Origin: Trichoplax adhaerens | Taxonomy: Eukaryota > Placozoa > Uniplacotomia > Trichoplacea > Trichoplacidae | Length of the DNA stretch: 64,000 nt | Assembly (NCBI RefSeq): GCF_000150275.1 | Contig: NW_002060947.1 | Coordinates: 5,547,723 to 5,611,722 of the forward strand | Direction: 5' to 3' | Shown here: piece by piece, positions 1-12,233 of the stretch | Numbering within the stretch: the first letter of the stretch is position 1 | Layout: the number at the start of each line of letters is the position of its first letter | The notes under the pieces: model-generated | Told to the model about the DNA's origin: nothing | Seen by the model: the letters and a program-made list of their open reading frames with translations, nothing else | Databases searched by the model: none | Made by a program: the position numbers and the translations under genes

Positions 1-109
1 AAAATTAAATTGACAAATACAAAACAAAGATCAATTCAAATCATTAGTTATGGATAACGGGCGTTATTCCTGCTTGGAATAGAATGATTAAGGCTGTCCT
101 TTCATACTG

Positions 110-375
110 TACAGTCTACAGTGTAGAGCCTCACATGACAAAATGTTCTTCAATAATGTCAGCAATTTCTGATATTTTCAATATTTCTTCAATAACGACA
201 TTTTCTGTCGGTGTTAAGGATGGAAAGAATCGCCACTTGTTTATCCATTTTGATGCGACTATTCTTTTGTATTGCACAGGTTCATCATGGCAGAACATTT
301 GGTCATTAATAATGTTAGCAATTTCTAATATTTTCAATATTTTTTTTAATAGTAATATTTTCTGTTGATGTTGAG
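110..375. repeat. Imperfect tandem duplication of about 160 bp
   Basis: Two adjacent segments (about 125-225 and 285-375) share the words AATTTCTGATATTTTCAATA / AATTTCTAATATTTTCAATA followed by a similar ATTTTCTGT tail. Both strands stay open across much of it, but no family is recognised. It could be the remains of a duplicated exon on the minus strand. No gene is called. Confidence 0.45.
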
Positions 376-984
376 GATGTTAAGAGTAGTAAATTAAATG
401 GCATTGAATGATGAATAAAATTCTAGACGCTGGAAAAGGTATACCGATTAAGCCAGCCGTAGAATATTGTACATTCTTATGCAATAGACTTATTCCTCCA
501 TCGAATTTAAGATGTTTAAAGAGTGTTCAAGTAAAACGAGCTTGTTTTTCGACCTATACAACCACTTTATACAGTTTGAAATAATAACAACAGAATACAC
601 TCTAATTTTGCATTCTATCTGTGCATCAATTTATCCGACGTTCAGTAGACGTTTATAGAGATCAGTTTGCAATTTTTCTCACTTTCTTACAATAAATATC
701 CTCAAACAAGTCAACTTGGCATTTGAGCAAAGTGTAAGAAGAGAGCTCTAATATTAGCTTAGCACTAATAAATTATTCAAGAATGCAATAGTAAAACCAA
801 TGTAGAATCTTTTCAATTGGAAAGTAGTGTAGCATGATTGGAAATATACAGATATCTTTAGGGTATATCGCGGTATATAACTAAAGTAAAATATATTTAT
901 TTCATGTAGAATAGTCAATTATGCTAAAATAAAGTAATTGTAGATGATGACAGGTGTGAATCGATGAAATAGGGTGCTTGCACT

Positions 985-1640
985 ATTTTTATGCATACTA
1001 ATGAATTATCAAAAGATATACTGGTATCCTTTTTAAAATAAGGTAATTTTTACATTTTAATATAGAAAAAGGTAACTGGTATTGTCAGGCTATAAATAAT
1101 GCCAGACGACATAAACTCTCTTCATCACTGCTATTTTAGCCGTGTCATCAAAAAATATGTCAGTACTGCCATTTCACGTACATTATCAAAGATATATCGG
1201 TATTCTTTCAGCAATGTGTACGTTCTTACATTAAAAACATTGCATTTAAGGTATCTGATATTAAAAATTAATTCTTTCGTATCGCCATTTTAGGCACATT
1301 ATCAAGAAATATCGATACTCTAGCTGCAATTTGCATGTCCTTATACTTAATATACTATATGCAGGATATCTAATGTTACAATATCTTCAGGACTGCTGTT
1401 TTATGCATGATATCAAAGACATATCGGTACCCTTTTTGCAATTTGCGTGTTCTTATATTTAATATACTGTGTTTACGGTAGCTAATATTACAATCTCTTC
1501 AGGACTGCTATGTTATGAACATTATTGTCATCAAAAATTTATTGGTGCTCTTTCTGTAATTTGCTTATTCTTATGTTTAATGTGTATGAGGCATCTGATA
1601 TTACAATCTCTTTAGCACTACCATTTTACTCACAGTTTGC
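985..1640. repeat. Diverged tandem repeat, unit about 110-150 bp, five to six copies
   Basis: The phrases 'ATATCAAAGA.ATATCGGTA', 'GCAATTTGC.TGT.CTTATA' and 'GATATTACAATCTCTTCAGGACTGC' recur in the same order near 1000, 1180, 1300, 1400 and 1520. Copies differ by many substitutions and indels, so the array is old. Short open frames inside it are broken in neighbouring copies. No gene is seen. Confidence 0.6.
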
Positions 1641-1799
1641 TAATTTCAACAATGCTGTTTCATGCAGAGTAGAAATGATATACTCTATCATTCCAAATTC
1701 TATCGATATTGAACGCATAACTTATCTCTTTCTTAATTTAATAAGGAGCTGTTGTGCTATAGTTCAGCTGAGAGTAATGTAATAAATAGTTAAGGTATA

Positions 1800-3260
1800 A
1801 AAAGATACATTAATACCTGAACATTAATTTCCTCTAATAAAAAGCAAGGGTTACAGTATTTGCTATTTGGATACTAGTGTAAATTGTCGATTTTCTGCTT
1901 ATTATAACGACGATGATATTTACTAGCAACGCAACAATAAGAAAAGTCAATATTTCCTCCTCTAGCTGTGCCTTAGCAACACTCTTTCCTCAGTCCCTTG
2001 TGCTATAAAGATCGTACGTAGACTAATTCTAATTACGCAATATATCATTAGGAATGTATGATTAATTAAGCAATTAACTATAAAGTACTTCCCACTAGAT
2101 AGAATAGTTTTATAGACATTTTTTAAACGTTTCAATCTTGCAGACATTCCTGTTTCACCATAAAATGGTGAATGATAATAAATACAAAATGATCGGAGTT
2201 TAGAAGAAATGCTAAATAAAAATTTTTTTCTATTCATAAATATCAATAAATAGTCCTAAACGAGATAGGATAGAAATCTACAGGAAATGCCAAATGAGAT
2301 TTTGGTCTTTTAGTGGCATAAGTAAGGAAATGCTTAAACAAAGCATGATGAAACTGTACAAGAAATCGTCGTACAGTCTAGTACTGTACAGTACTGTATG
2401 AGCTATTTGCCATTTGTCGGAAATTATCTTCAGACGGACGCTAAATATCTCAAAATGAAAACGCTAGCTACAGTACAAAAAATACTCTGGAGTACAGTAC
2501 TGTACTGTAAGGTACAGATGAACGTGTACAGTACAGTACTGTAGTTGACAGACAGTACGGTTTTGTGCACTGTAGCTTACAGTTCAAAGTACTGTACGTG
2601 TACAGTACTGTATACTGTAGCTTACGGAGGGTAAAATCAATTCATCAACAAACTCGCCAACTCACAACAATTTCCACCTTGATTTGTACAAGTAAATGAT
2701 TATTTCATCATCAATGCTAACAAAATGGTTGGAGGATCAGGTGAGTGATAGTCATAGTTGTCGAATTGAAATGGCAACGTCAAAATAGTGTATTTGATTG
2801 AGTACGACAGTACTTGGACAAAACTATTTGACGACTGGTGAAGAAGTACAGGTACTGTGCTGTAATGACCACAGACCTTCATTCGTACAAGCATTTTGCA
2901 AATCGGTGTAGTCCCTTCGACAGGAATAGACTAGTATAGCATGCTCACAATGATCAAGGTTGCAATTCTACATGCGTAAACCTGAAATGTTGAAAATGCT
3001 TAGCAAAGGCCTCCATGCAACACGTCTAGTTACTTACAATACTCAATTTGGAATGGAGTTGATTGCCTATACTGTAGGTTACTGCAAGTGGATGATTGAT
3101 TGCTTATTTACAGTAACAAAAACAATCCAAGTCATCCTTGGAGCCAACCAATATTGCAATATACCCATCGATAGTAGAAGTCATCTCGTTTTTAGAAACT
3201 CACTTTGCATCACCAATCTATTCACAATTAACACATCTCTATACTTTTATCATTACTACA
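1800..3260. other. Gene-poor stretch with GTAC-palindrome-rich tract
   Basis: No supported exon is seen. Between about 2350 and 2620 the words GTACTGTAC, TACAGTAC and CAGTACTGTA recur densely. They are self-complementary or nearly so, and the same words recur at 11.8-12.1, 21.1-24.3, 38.6-39.0 and 39.4 kb. RBM41 5' exons may be hidden at the right end. Confidence 0.5.
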
Positions 3261-3261
3261 G

Positions 3262-5427
3262 TGAGCGGTAAACCTTTCCGAGAAGATCCAACATCCTACG
3301 CAAAAACCGGCATTCCATGGTAAGTACAGTAGATTGCAATGGAAATGACTGCTAGTTATGCCTAGACATAGAACAGTACATCATACTGTAATAATTTACC
3401 CTAGCATAGTCAATACATACAAGGACTGTATAGGTGACGTTATAAAAAAATGAAATCAGATACTAGTCGTTCATGAAGAAGCATAATGTTAGTGATATGC
3501 AAGATATCGTTATAAAATTGGACTTACTGTAAGTACCTTATTTTACTCATCATGATCCTTGATACGTGCATTCTTTAAAGTGGTCATCCTACGCGATATA
3601 AAAGCCGGGGGGTAATTCGCTTGATTCGCGATTCTTCAACACCATATGAAGATCAGCGGATTGAAGCTCCTCCCAATGATAACGTTGAATCAGAAACCGA
3701 TAAACTCCTACATGATTTACTGGAAAAGCAATTAAGTAAGTCCGTCGACGTCAAAAGGTAAGCCTTTCTACATGCATGCGATTGTAAACATTAGCTGGTT
3801 AAATGCTCTCAAATGGAAGATGATAGTAATCGAATACTAATCATACTCATTTTGCCAAATTCTTATACATCATGATGGCAGGCAACGTAGGGATTTTGTC
3901 GGTGGAACAGTCGTTGATAATGCTCAGGGAGAATTTAGCGGACAATTATCTTTGGATCAATATAAAGTAAAATCGTCAATAAATGACCAAACTAATTTTT
4001 TAAGAAATCAAGGCTTAGATGAAGAAGAGATAAGGTACCAAGCACTGTGCATACCGGATTATCATAAATGATACTCATTCATTCTTACGATTGTAGATGG
4101 AAAATAGAAGATAACATAGAGTCACAATTTCAGTCAACAAAGCGGAAAAGATACGGTACTGATCCAAGCATAGCTAGAGACAGGCTAGAAAATATCGAAC
4201 GCAAGATAATTAAAAAAGAGTCAATGCTGGCACATCCTGATAGTTTTACCAATGCTAAACCAATGAATAGGTGAAAATTAAGCATTATCAGAATGATGGA
4301 CCAAAATTATATAATATTAATGTGAAATGGATATCATCCGATTCTTAAATTTCTACATTGCTGTATGTTGCAGGCAGTTAATGGATATTGAAAAATCAAT
4401 CATTCGCGGTACAGAGAAGGCGACAATGTTCAGTCATCTTTTAAGACCAGAAAGTATTGAATCAAATGCAATATTACAAGCTACAGTGGATAACGTGAAC
4501 CATTCTATAAGCACTACTGATGGTAACAATTCCAATAGCAAGTGCAAAGAATTGAACGACGAGGAAACAAGATTACCCGTATCTTCTGAAATTGACGATG
4601 CAACGTGCAAAGTAGAAATTACTATTGATCAACCGAGTAGTTCTCCATCTACGAAAGACGAAACAAGGCAAGAATATTACATTGTATGACTCACTAAAGC
4701 TTCAGAGAATTATTTTTTATAAAGCAAAACGACAACGAGTACTTTCTGTCTTCAAATATGCTATACCATACCATAGCTGAATATTTAGACTGTATAGACA
4801 TACAACTGTTGATCAAGTTATTTTATTTACTCCAATATAGAACTAAGGGAATAAATTACGGTACTGGTACCTTGCGTGATAATTTGCAAGCAGTAAAAGC
4901 AGAAGATATTATCAAGAATAGAATAACTATTGAGGAAATAAGAGCTATGGCAAGATTTGCTCATTATGAGCAGGGAGAACCTTCTAAGGTACTAATCTAT
5001 TTCCCCATATAACTTACTTTATTCATATATAATATTCCGTAGTTAAAGCATTGACGTCTATATAAAATTTGGGCAATTGTAGGTGCTCTACATCAAAAAT
5101 TTAAGTGATAAAGTCAATGAGAAAGATTTAGTCATGACCTTTATAGGATTTCAAGAAGACAGTAAAGATAATATCCGATTTCGGTTAATGAAAGGCAAAA
5201 TGAAAGGTCAAGCGTTCGTAACATTTTCAGGTATAACGATAGACACTACTCATTCATGACGTATTAAACTCTGATTATCTTTATAAAATCTTATTTGATT
5301 ACATTCCGTAATAATGTCAAACCTATCAAAATTAGATGTAGCTACTGCGGGGAAAGCACTAGATGTAGTAAATGGATATAAGCTGAAAGGGAAGCCCATG
5401 GTTATACAATACGGGAAGAAATCATAA
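3262..5427 (+). CDS. RBM41: RBM41-like RNA-binding protein (single C-terminal RRM)
   Basis: Spliced exons read by eye: 3262-3319 (tentative), 3581-3757, 3882-4034, 4097-4270, 4374-4667, 4841-4988, 5083-5230 and 5336-5427 (stop TAA). All phases agree. From 3581 it encodes about 394 residues, against roughly 413 in human RBM41. The N-terminal half matches the RBM41-specific region (LLHDLLEKQLSKSVDVKR, then GLDEEEIR-R-WKIE, then RRQLMDIEKSII). The C-terminus is an RRM with RNP2-like VLYIKNL and RNP1-like KGQAFVTF, preceded by the family hallmark IEEIRAMARF..Y..GEPSKV. RBM41 is related to the U11/U12-65K protein and linked to the minor spliceosome (family knowledge). The true start codon is not found; the residues encoded by 3262-3319 and the first part of the next exon (SGKPFREDPTSYAKTGIP onward) have no counterpart I know. 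The intron after 4667 appears to use a GC donor. Confidence 0.88.
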
Positions 5428-6498
5428 ATACTTTGATACCGTGAGAAGAATAGCTACGTAAGCCCAAAGGATTGCGACCATAACGCAATGAAGTAAAATC
5501 ATACTGATGTACAAACACCTTTTTATTATATATATATATTAATATGCTATATTTATCTGTTTGATTATTTATGCGTATCTCCATAATGCCAAATTACATC
5601 TATTGCACAAGACCCTATGTATAAATTTATTGTATGATAGTCAAAATTCGGTTCAACTGAATAAAATCAATCAAGCATTTGCATAGTATATACGGATTTT
5701 GCATAACAACATATTTTCGTATGATCAACGCAACGATTGCCTGAGCAAAATTCCCATTGATTGAAATAAGTGTAGCTCCGTTTTAAGCCAATACCTTACC
5801 TTTTTGCCTTGTTTCTTATTAATGATAACAATGCTTATCGCCTTTGTTTTATCTTAGTTCTAACATAGACGAACTAGATCAATCATAAACACAATATTAT
5901 CACAATTGGGTTATGTTATAAAATCGTTTTCTTTTATGGTATGTACTTGAATTTCAAAGGTTACATTAGTTATAAGTCTAATAACAAAATTAATAGTCGT
6001 CAAGAATAGGAAGATAGCAGTAGAGTGCAGTAATTGTAATTTAGACACAAATAACAAACTCTTTAAGCATGTTTCTGTTTAATTGCGTAATAAACACATT
6101 AAAGTTTGGTTTACATTAATATACGTTGGGCAAATAATAACTTAACCAGCGTATTGACCATCTCAATTCAGGTTTCAATTACGCTAGGATACATTGCAGT
6201 CACTTGCGAATCGATAATATTGTTATATTATGCATACAGTTTCGTCAGCTATTGCTCATGGATATCAATGGAATAAACTTCATCACATTTTTCTCAAGCA
6301 TTGTGCCCTAAATTGTGCACATTTACAATTAACTCAATCTCATCAATAAAACGGTATGAAGGAAAACATAATTTCGATGTCTGTAATTATAATAGCCATT
6401 GATAATACAATGGAGTCGTGCAGCCTAATTCACGAATATCTGGTAGTTTACTGTATATTAATATCTACTACTTATAAAATTATTAAAATCAAACATTT
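5428..6498. other. Intergenic, no feature seen
   Basis: AT-rich spacer between the 3' ends of two convergent genes (RBM41-like on plus, the proline-rich gene on minus). No open frame with family resemblance or splice-consistent exon was found. Confidence 0.5.
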
Positions 6499-8397
6499 TT
6501 AAACAAACATTTCTTCAGTGTCGTCTTCAGTTTCAGTTAGAAGGGTATTAGCATTGTCCTTCGTATCTGTCTTTTTAGAGATATCTTTTGATACTTTGGA
6601 TATCTACGCGAAAAAAACAAATAAGTGATATAAAACCAGTAAAATGAACTTTACAGATTATTATCACAAGTCTATTTATCTCAAGTGGTAACATTGAAAA
6701 TACTGATACGATATGACTAACCGTAATTTCCTGATCAACTTCCATTGCATAATCAACAGTAGGAGAGACAGCTACCGATCTTCTATCTCGACCTTCTTCT
6801 CTCTGAATTCGTTGAAAAAAGTTATTGTTACTCTTTGCCGTTGAGTGCAAATACAACTGATAATTTACAGGTATCGTACATAATTAAGCCCTAACCGATT
6901 TATCCTTATTCGAAACTCTGACATTGGTTTCCCCTTGATCCATGTGAGAGTCAAAATCGAGACTTAGATGCTTAGTGCCTCTTCTATTTTTCTTTGGCAT
7001 AACACGTATCCTATCACGCGCAGCGCTATGATTCAGAACAGGTGAACTACTAATTGGCATACCATCCTTGTCATACTGTACAGGCTCGTCTAAAAATTAT
7101 GAGCACATAATACAGGATCATCAGCGATTGAAAGCATTATGGTATATCAAGTAAAAGCGTAGCAAGATCTATAACATCACAATGTGGATCATTAAAAATC
7201 GGAATACTACTGTATCCCTTTTAGAAGTGATTCTGCTATTTTGGGACCTACCTTGTTTTTGCTGATTCAATAATTTATTCGGCGTTCCTCCATCGCTATT
7301 CTGTCTCATAGTCTATAAAAGAATTATTACTCTTAGACGTCAATAATAAAACAACTTAGGGCAAAGCATTTAAGGCATCTTTATTACTACAGCCAAAAAA
7401 TGAATTTCTCCAACCTGAATCGGTAATTTAACTCCTCTAGGAGGAGTTGCAAATGGGCTCTGAATTTTAAGCTTGGCATTTAATTCTTTGGCTATATCGT
7501 TACCAAACTGTCGATTTGGTGTTTTTTGTGCGGTTATCGGATTAAATCCGATCGGTTTCTTTGCAACAGCTGGTGGAGTCGGTTTTTCATTTGATGGTGA
7601 GGAATTTTGGGCTGGCATTTTCTTTCCAAGCAGTGGATTAAAACCGATCGGTTTCTTAGCAATTGATGGTGGTGTCGATTTCTCACCAACTGGTGATTCG
7701 GGTTGTTCCTAATAGTATGTATCCCCCAAAAGAAGTCATTTACTGATAAGTATACCCTACTATCGGAATAACTAAGGTTTGCTTCGAGTTCCAATATAAA
7801 ATTACAGGATAAGATATACGTGTAAAGTAACGAAACTGTTCTCAAAAAATTCTACAGACAAATGATGAGTTTAAAACCATTGGAAATTTAGCTTTATTAT
7901 TCGGTTGAAGGATCGAGTTCGTAGGATTACTAAGCAAGAAATTTACTCGATTGCATTAAGTGCTATGGTAACGGGATAGAGTCAAATTCGATGAAATACC
8001 ATGCAGTAAATTTCATTTCGTTCATTGTATTTCACTGTGCAAATCGATTTGTAGTATACTAGACTCGATGCATGCTTTTCTATGTCCGATTTAATTCAAT
8101 TCCGTACTTATTACGAACAGTTTAGCTATACATTCAATCATGAAATAGTGCAGTGTAATGTTGGCGCATTCTAAGCCCTTCTTTTAAGTGGGTATATTGA
8201 ATACAGTACTTATATATAATACTAGTGTATATTCATAATGTCGTATGCTGTGTGCATTATATCATTACAGATGAAAATAAAATAGCTACAAACAGTGGTC
8301 ATACCGATTGATCAGCTCCACTTCTCCTTTTAAGCTTATCAGCAAGTTCTTTAGAAATATTACCACTTAGTAAAGGCATACCACCGGTTGCAGCCAT
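6499..8397 (-). CDS. Proline-rich protein with possible capping-protein-interaction (CPI) motif
   Basis: Six exons fit in phase: 8397-8305 (start ATG), 7708-7415, 7312-7252, 7089-6896, 6856-6722 and 6603-6499 (stop). Together they total 882 nt, or 293 residues. The first exon reads MAATGGMPLLSGNISKELAD, and the motif type 'ELxxKLK' returns in exon 2 (FGNDIAKELNAKLKIQ). Exon 2 carries two copies of AKKPIGFNP in a Pro/Ser-rich tract, so it is internally repeated. Around residues 168-188 it reads LNHSAARDRIR then MPKKNRRGT. This resembles the CPI consensus LxHxTxxRPK...RR found in CapZIP, WASHC2/FAM21, CD2AP and CARMIL. The C-terminus is acidic (ETEDDTEEMF). Most of the chain should be disordered. 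An actin-capping regulator is my inference from one motif; the gene structure itself is well supported. Extra exons could lie in the 7.71-8.30 kb intron. Confidence 0.72.
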
Positions 8398-11300
8398 ATT
8401 GTACAGCAATGGCAAGAGTTACAAGAATGAATAGTATACGTATATAGTTTCTTTCTTTAGAAATGTCCGAAGTGATTTTTGTAATAAAATTTCACTTGGA
8501 TTACCGGGAGTTAACAATTAATTGATTATATATTAGTACCCCTAAAAAAATGATTGATAAAGAACTGATATTAAATGTTGAATTGAATATACAGTATTTA
8601 TTAGGCTAAGCAGGTTATCAATAATAAATTGTGAGAAAATTGACTTGATACGAGAAATAAAAAAACGAGATACACGTCGATGCAATAACGTTTTGAAAAA
8701 GTGGCAAGGAATTGAGTTAAGATTCAGTGTTAGAAGAAGAGCATCCTCCAATTAAAATAATAAAAGATGGCCCAAGTACCCAACCATTTCCTACTATACA
8801 AAGAGTAATACCTTCGCTAGTTGATACTTTTGTCAAGTGTATTTGAAACTTCATATCAAGTTTATAAGGTAATTAATTCTTAATATACGTACCATATATA
8901 TTAAGAAATGAGAACGATCGAACACACTGCATAAGGAACGTAACTAGGGCAAGGGGCTAAGTAAAAAATCCATTCTTTAGATTTACCATAGTCTTGGCAA
9001 TCAAATCGACAAAAGGTGACTAGCGGTTAACAACATTTATTATCTACTATGTTGGTAACTTTGAATAAATAAAAAATGTTTCAAAGTCTTACATACAGTG
9101 CAATGTAGTTTTATTACAGCCTTCAAGATAGTATTTTAAGAATCCAACTGTGCAGAAGGGGAAGTAGAAATGCACGGGTACTTTATGCTTGTTATAAAGC
9201 CTATCAGACACTTTGAACTTTTGCTAGGATAAATCGATACGGAGACAACATCAATTGAAAGTCAAGTCAGACTAGCGATTAGAAATTAATGAGCGTATGA
9301 TAATAGTTAAAGTCTCATTTTGTTTGTAGACAATAATAGAGCCATCCATCCAATCTTTATTTTACTGGCAGACGTCTACGATTGTAGAGAGCAATTAAAT
9401 AATAATTGAAGACTTTTTCCATACTTATCCAGGGACATTTTTCCAATAACCTACTTGATAGTGGTATGACAGAGATGCATGGCGGTTAAAAGATCAAATA
9501 CTTGGCAAGCCAAGAATGCAAAGCATGGGAATAATATTTTTTGATTATGTCCCCTGAATCCCTGATTATGTATTAGTGGCCGTGATTCAATTAATTTGCA
9601 ATGCTACGGTAAATATCAAACAGTTTCTTCTCCTTCCTTCACTGAAGAGGGCTGAAAAATGATTCAATAATCGAATTAAGGAGCGTATTAACCTTAGTAA
9701 TGCAGTACTGCATAGACTACTGTACAGTAAGGTCGTAGTATTTCAAATCAACAGCGATTACAAGAATGTTAGTAGCCATTATCTCCTATTCTAATTATCG
9801 ATATATTCAATGAATTTCTATGACGACTGAAGTAATTCCACTAATTGGTGATGGCGACCGTGGTCGAATCTCGTCCACTTTTAGACAATAGGTGAAAAAA
9901 TAGAGATTTGAAATTTCCAGAGTGGATTTAATTGGGTTGAGAGGAGGACGAAAACGTTGGTAAAAACAGACATAAAATCAATCAAGTTGGACTGATGGCG
10001 ATTGTAAGCAACTTCATGTATGATATCTTAATCTACGTTATTGTTCACGTTTTTGTTGAGTCAATAATTGCAATAAAATGACGAGATTAGGTATCCATAA
10101 CACGACAGGCTTGAACAGTATGAGGTCATCAAGAGTGAGGGAGTTTGGCCTGGGGCAGTCGTTTATTTAAATAATTTAAGTTCAAGGTAGGCAGCGAGAG
10201 CGTCAAAGTCAATGAATGATCTAATCAAGTTACTTTTCTAGCTTAAGATTGAAGTTTATTGACGGTAAATTAGCCTAGTAGACAAGGGGTTATTACTCAT
10301 GAAGTGTATCCTGTCAATGCATGGTATTGGTATTGGAAAGGTTTTAACGGGAGCGTGTATTCTATGCTAAGATAGCGCTGTTATTTTTTGGCAATGATGA
10401 ATGATGGCAGATAATTTTCCAGTTGCTAGTATAGTACATGGATGAGTCCCATGGTAGTTATTCAATAATTGCTCTTTACATACCACTCATGATGAAATAT
10501 AAAATAAAATGAACGAGAATATGCAAGGTACCAGTTGACAGAGAAACGCAGTAGCAGATACAAGTGATTGTTGTTGTATTGTTGTATGGGAGGAGAAATT
10601 ATTGCGGTTACGGAAAGACAGGTTGAAATCAAATATGGCGGATGTAGTTTATGTTGAAGTAGTTAGGAGACGATTGAATTTAATCCCTGGATCATTGACG
10701 TCTGGAACAGTGAGTAAATACCATCCATGGTGGAATTGGGAACGAGTTGTAAAGTAACTTGCGACTACGAAAGAAACGATGAAGACCTATCAGCAGCGTT
10801 AAAGACTTGATCGAACAGCCAATGCTGTTTTTAGCTGTATCTTGAGAGTTATTTCAATTAATATTTTATTATGCTAGCCCGATATCATCCAATACAGTAT
10901 TAGCATAACGGTAAGCCCATCAATATCAGATCATTTCTAGTAAATTTCAACTTGCATTACTCTAGTAATGGCTTTTCATAATCGAACGGATTGAATGTCT
11001 GTTGAGGCTGGCGATGAAAATCACCCCATCAAATTGCTATTTACCCAGCTTCAACATAACCGCCATAACGCTAATGCTTGAAGTTCTGTCTATTGCATTA
11101 TGGAGCCTGTTGGTAATAGCTTTTTTACTTACCCACTAATGCTGAACATCAAGTTCTTGCTCTACGAATTAACTGGATCGATTCGATCACTCCTCAACAT
11201 ACAACTAGGTAGAATTTCTTTCCCAAGGAGTCCCTGATATGGATATCTTGGATGCTCTCCTTCTCAATATTTGATCGGTTCAACCCCCAAATTGTTCAAC

Positions 11301-12233
11301 TTGAACGGCCTGCCAAATGTTTCATCCAATGCGCCTACGGACGTTGACTTCCAATGCTAGCCACCACTAAACTAAGTGCTCTAAGTGGAGTGCGTACTCA
11401 TACTGTACTCTACTGAACTAGAGGTATTTCCAGGCTCGAGTATTTGGAAAGCAAGTGGGTGGGTCATGAGTTGCACGACCGGACATGGTGTTGACTTTGA
11501 CCTGTGCAGCACCATAGACTACTAGAAGCAGACCCGGACGGATCGCACCCTCAGACGGACGGAAATCTTTACGAACTGGAAAGTGAGGTCCCGTTCATGT
11601 CGAAAAATGATTACTGAGTCGGCAACGTGTGTATCTGTTTTCTAAATTACTGGTACTCCTTTCAATAACATTGTCGATCTTATCCAGCTGATTGTATGAC
11701 AGGGACCTGAGCGTAAAAGGACTTTACGCATTGAGCCATCGTAGAATCTAGTTTGGCACAATATGGAGGTGGGAAGTGTCTGTCCGTCCAAGAACGATCA
11801 CTCCAGCGACTGCAGCCTGTACACTGTACAGTACAGCAGACTTCTGTCTTACTCTACACTATACTTAGATCGATCCAGCATCTGTTAACAGCTATCAATA
11901 CATCGCTGAAATGGCTTATAACGATATGATTTATTATGCATACCACACTGTAATTGCTGAGTTTCAATTCAAATAATTTCCATTACATAATCAATCATGG
12001 AGTAAACGTATCCACTTGGGTGTGGTTCCAATACTGTCAGCGAAAGACTTTACACTGCGCAAGATCTTCTTCTACTGTAGTACAGTTCAGTACTACAGTG
12101 TACAGTACCGCACATCATGCTGTACTGTACAGTACTGTGCTTCAAGCTTCTGGTTCTCACTCCAGTCACATGACTCGGACTCTATCTCCTTTCTGCACTG
12201 AACTCATGAAAAAGAATAACAACAGCCTCCAAG
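8398..12233. other. Long gene-poor stretch; one candidate 5' exon
   Basis: No family-level gene is seen. From about 9.8 to 11.9 kb the sequence is less AT-rich than its surroundings. An ATG at 10634 opens 25 codons (MADVVYVEVVRRRLNLIPGS...) up to a consensus donor ACA|GTGAGT, and a 26-codon open stretch lies at about 11526-11610. Neither can be joined with confidence. GTACTGTAC-type words cluster at 11.81-12.14 kb, just before the thioesterase gene. Confidence 0.35.

Noticed and set aside
1962-2246. 94-codon minus-strand frame
   Set aside because: Lys/Ile/Phe-rich composition typical of AT-rich non-coding DNA; no motif and no flanking exon.
7473-7712. Plus-strand 79-codon frame opposite exon 2 of the proline-rich gene
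   Set aside because: It is the antisense shadow of a well-supported minus-strand exon.
9840-9880. GGTCGAATCTC, resembling a tRNA T-loop
   Set aside because: No acceptor-stem pairing or A-box was found at the proper distance. No tRNA could be folded by eye anywhere in the window.
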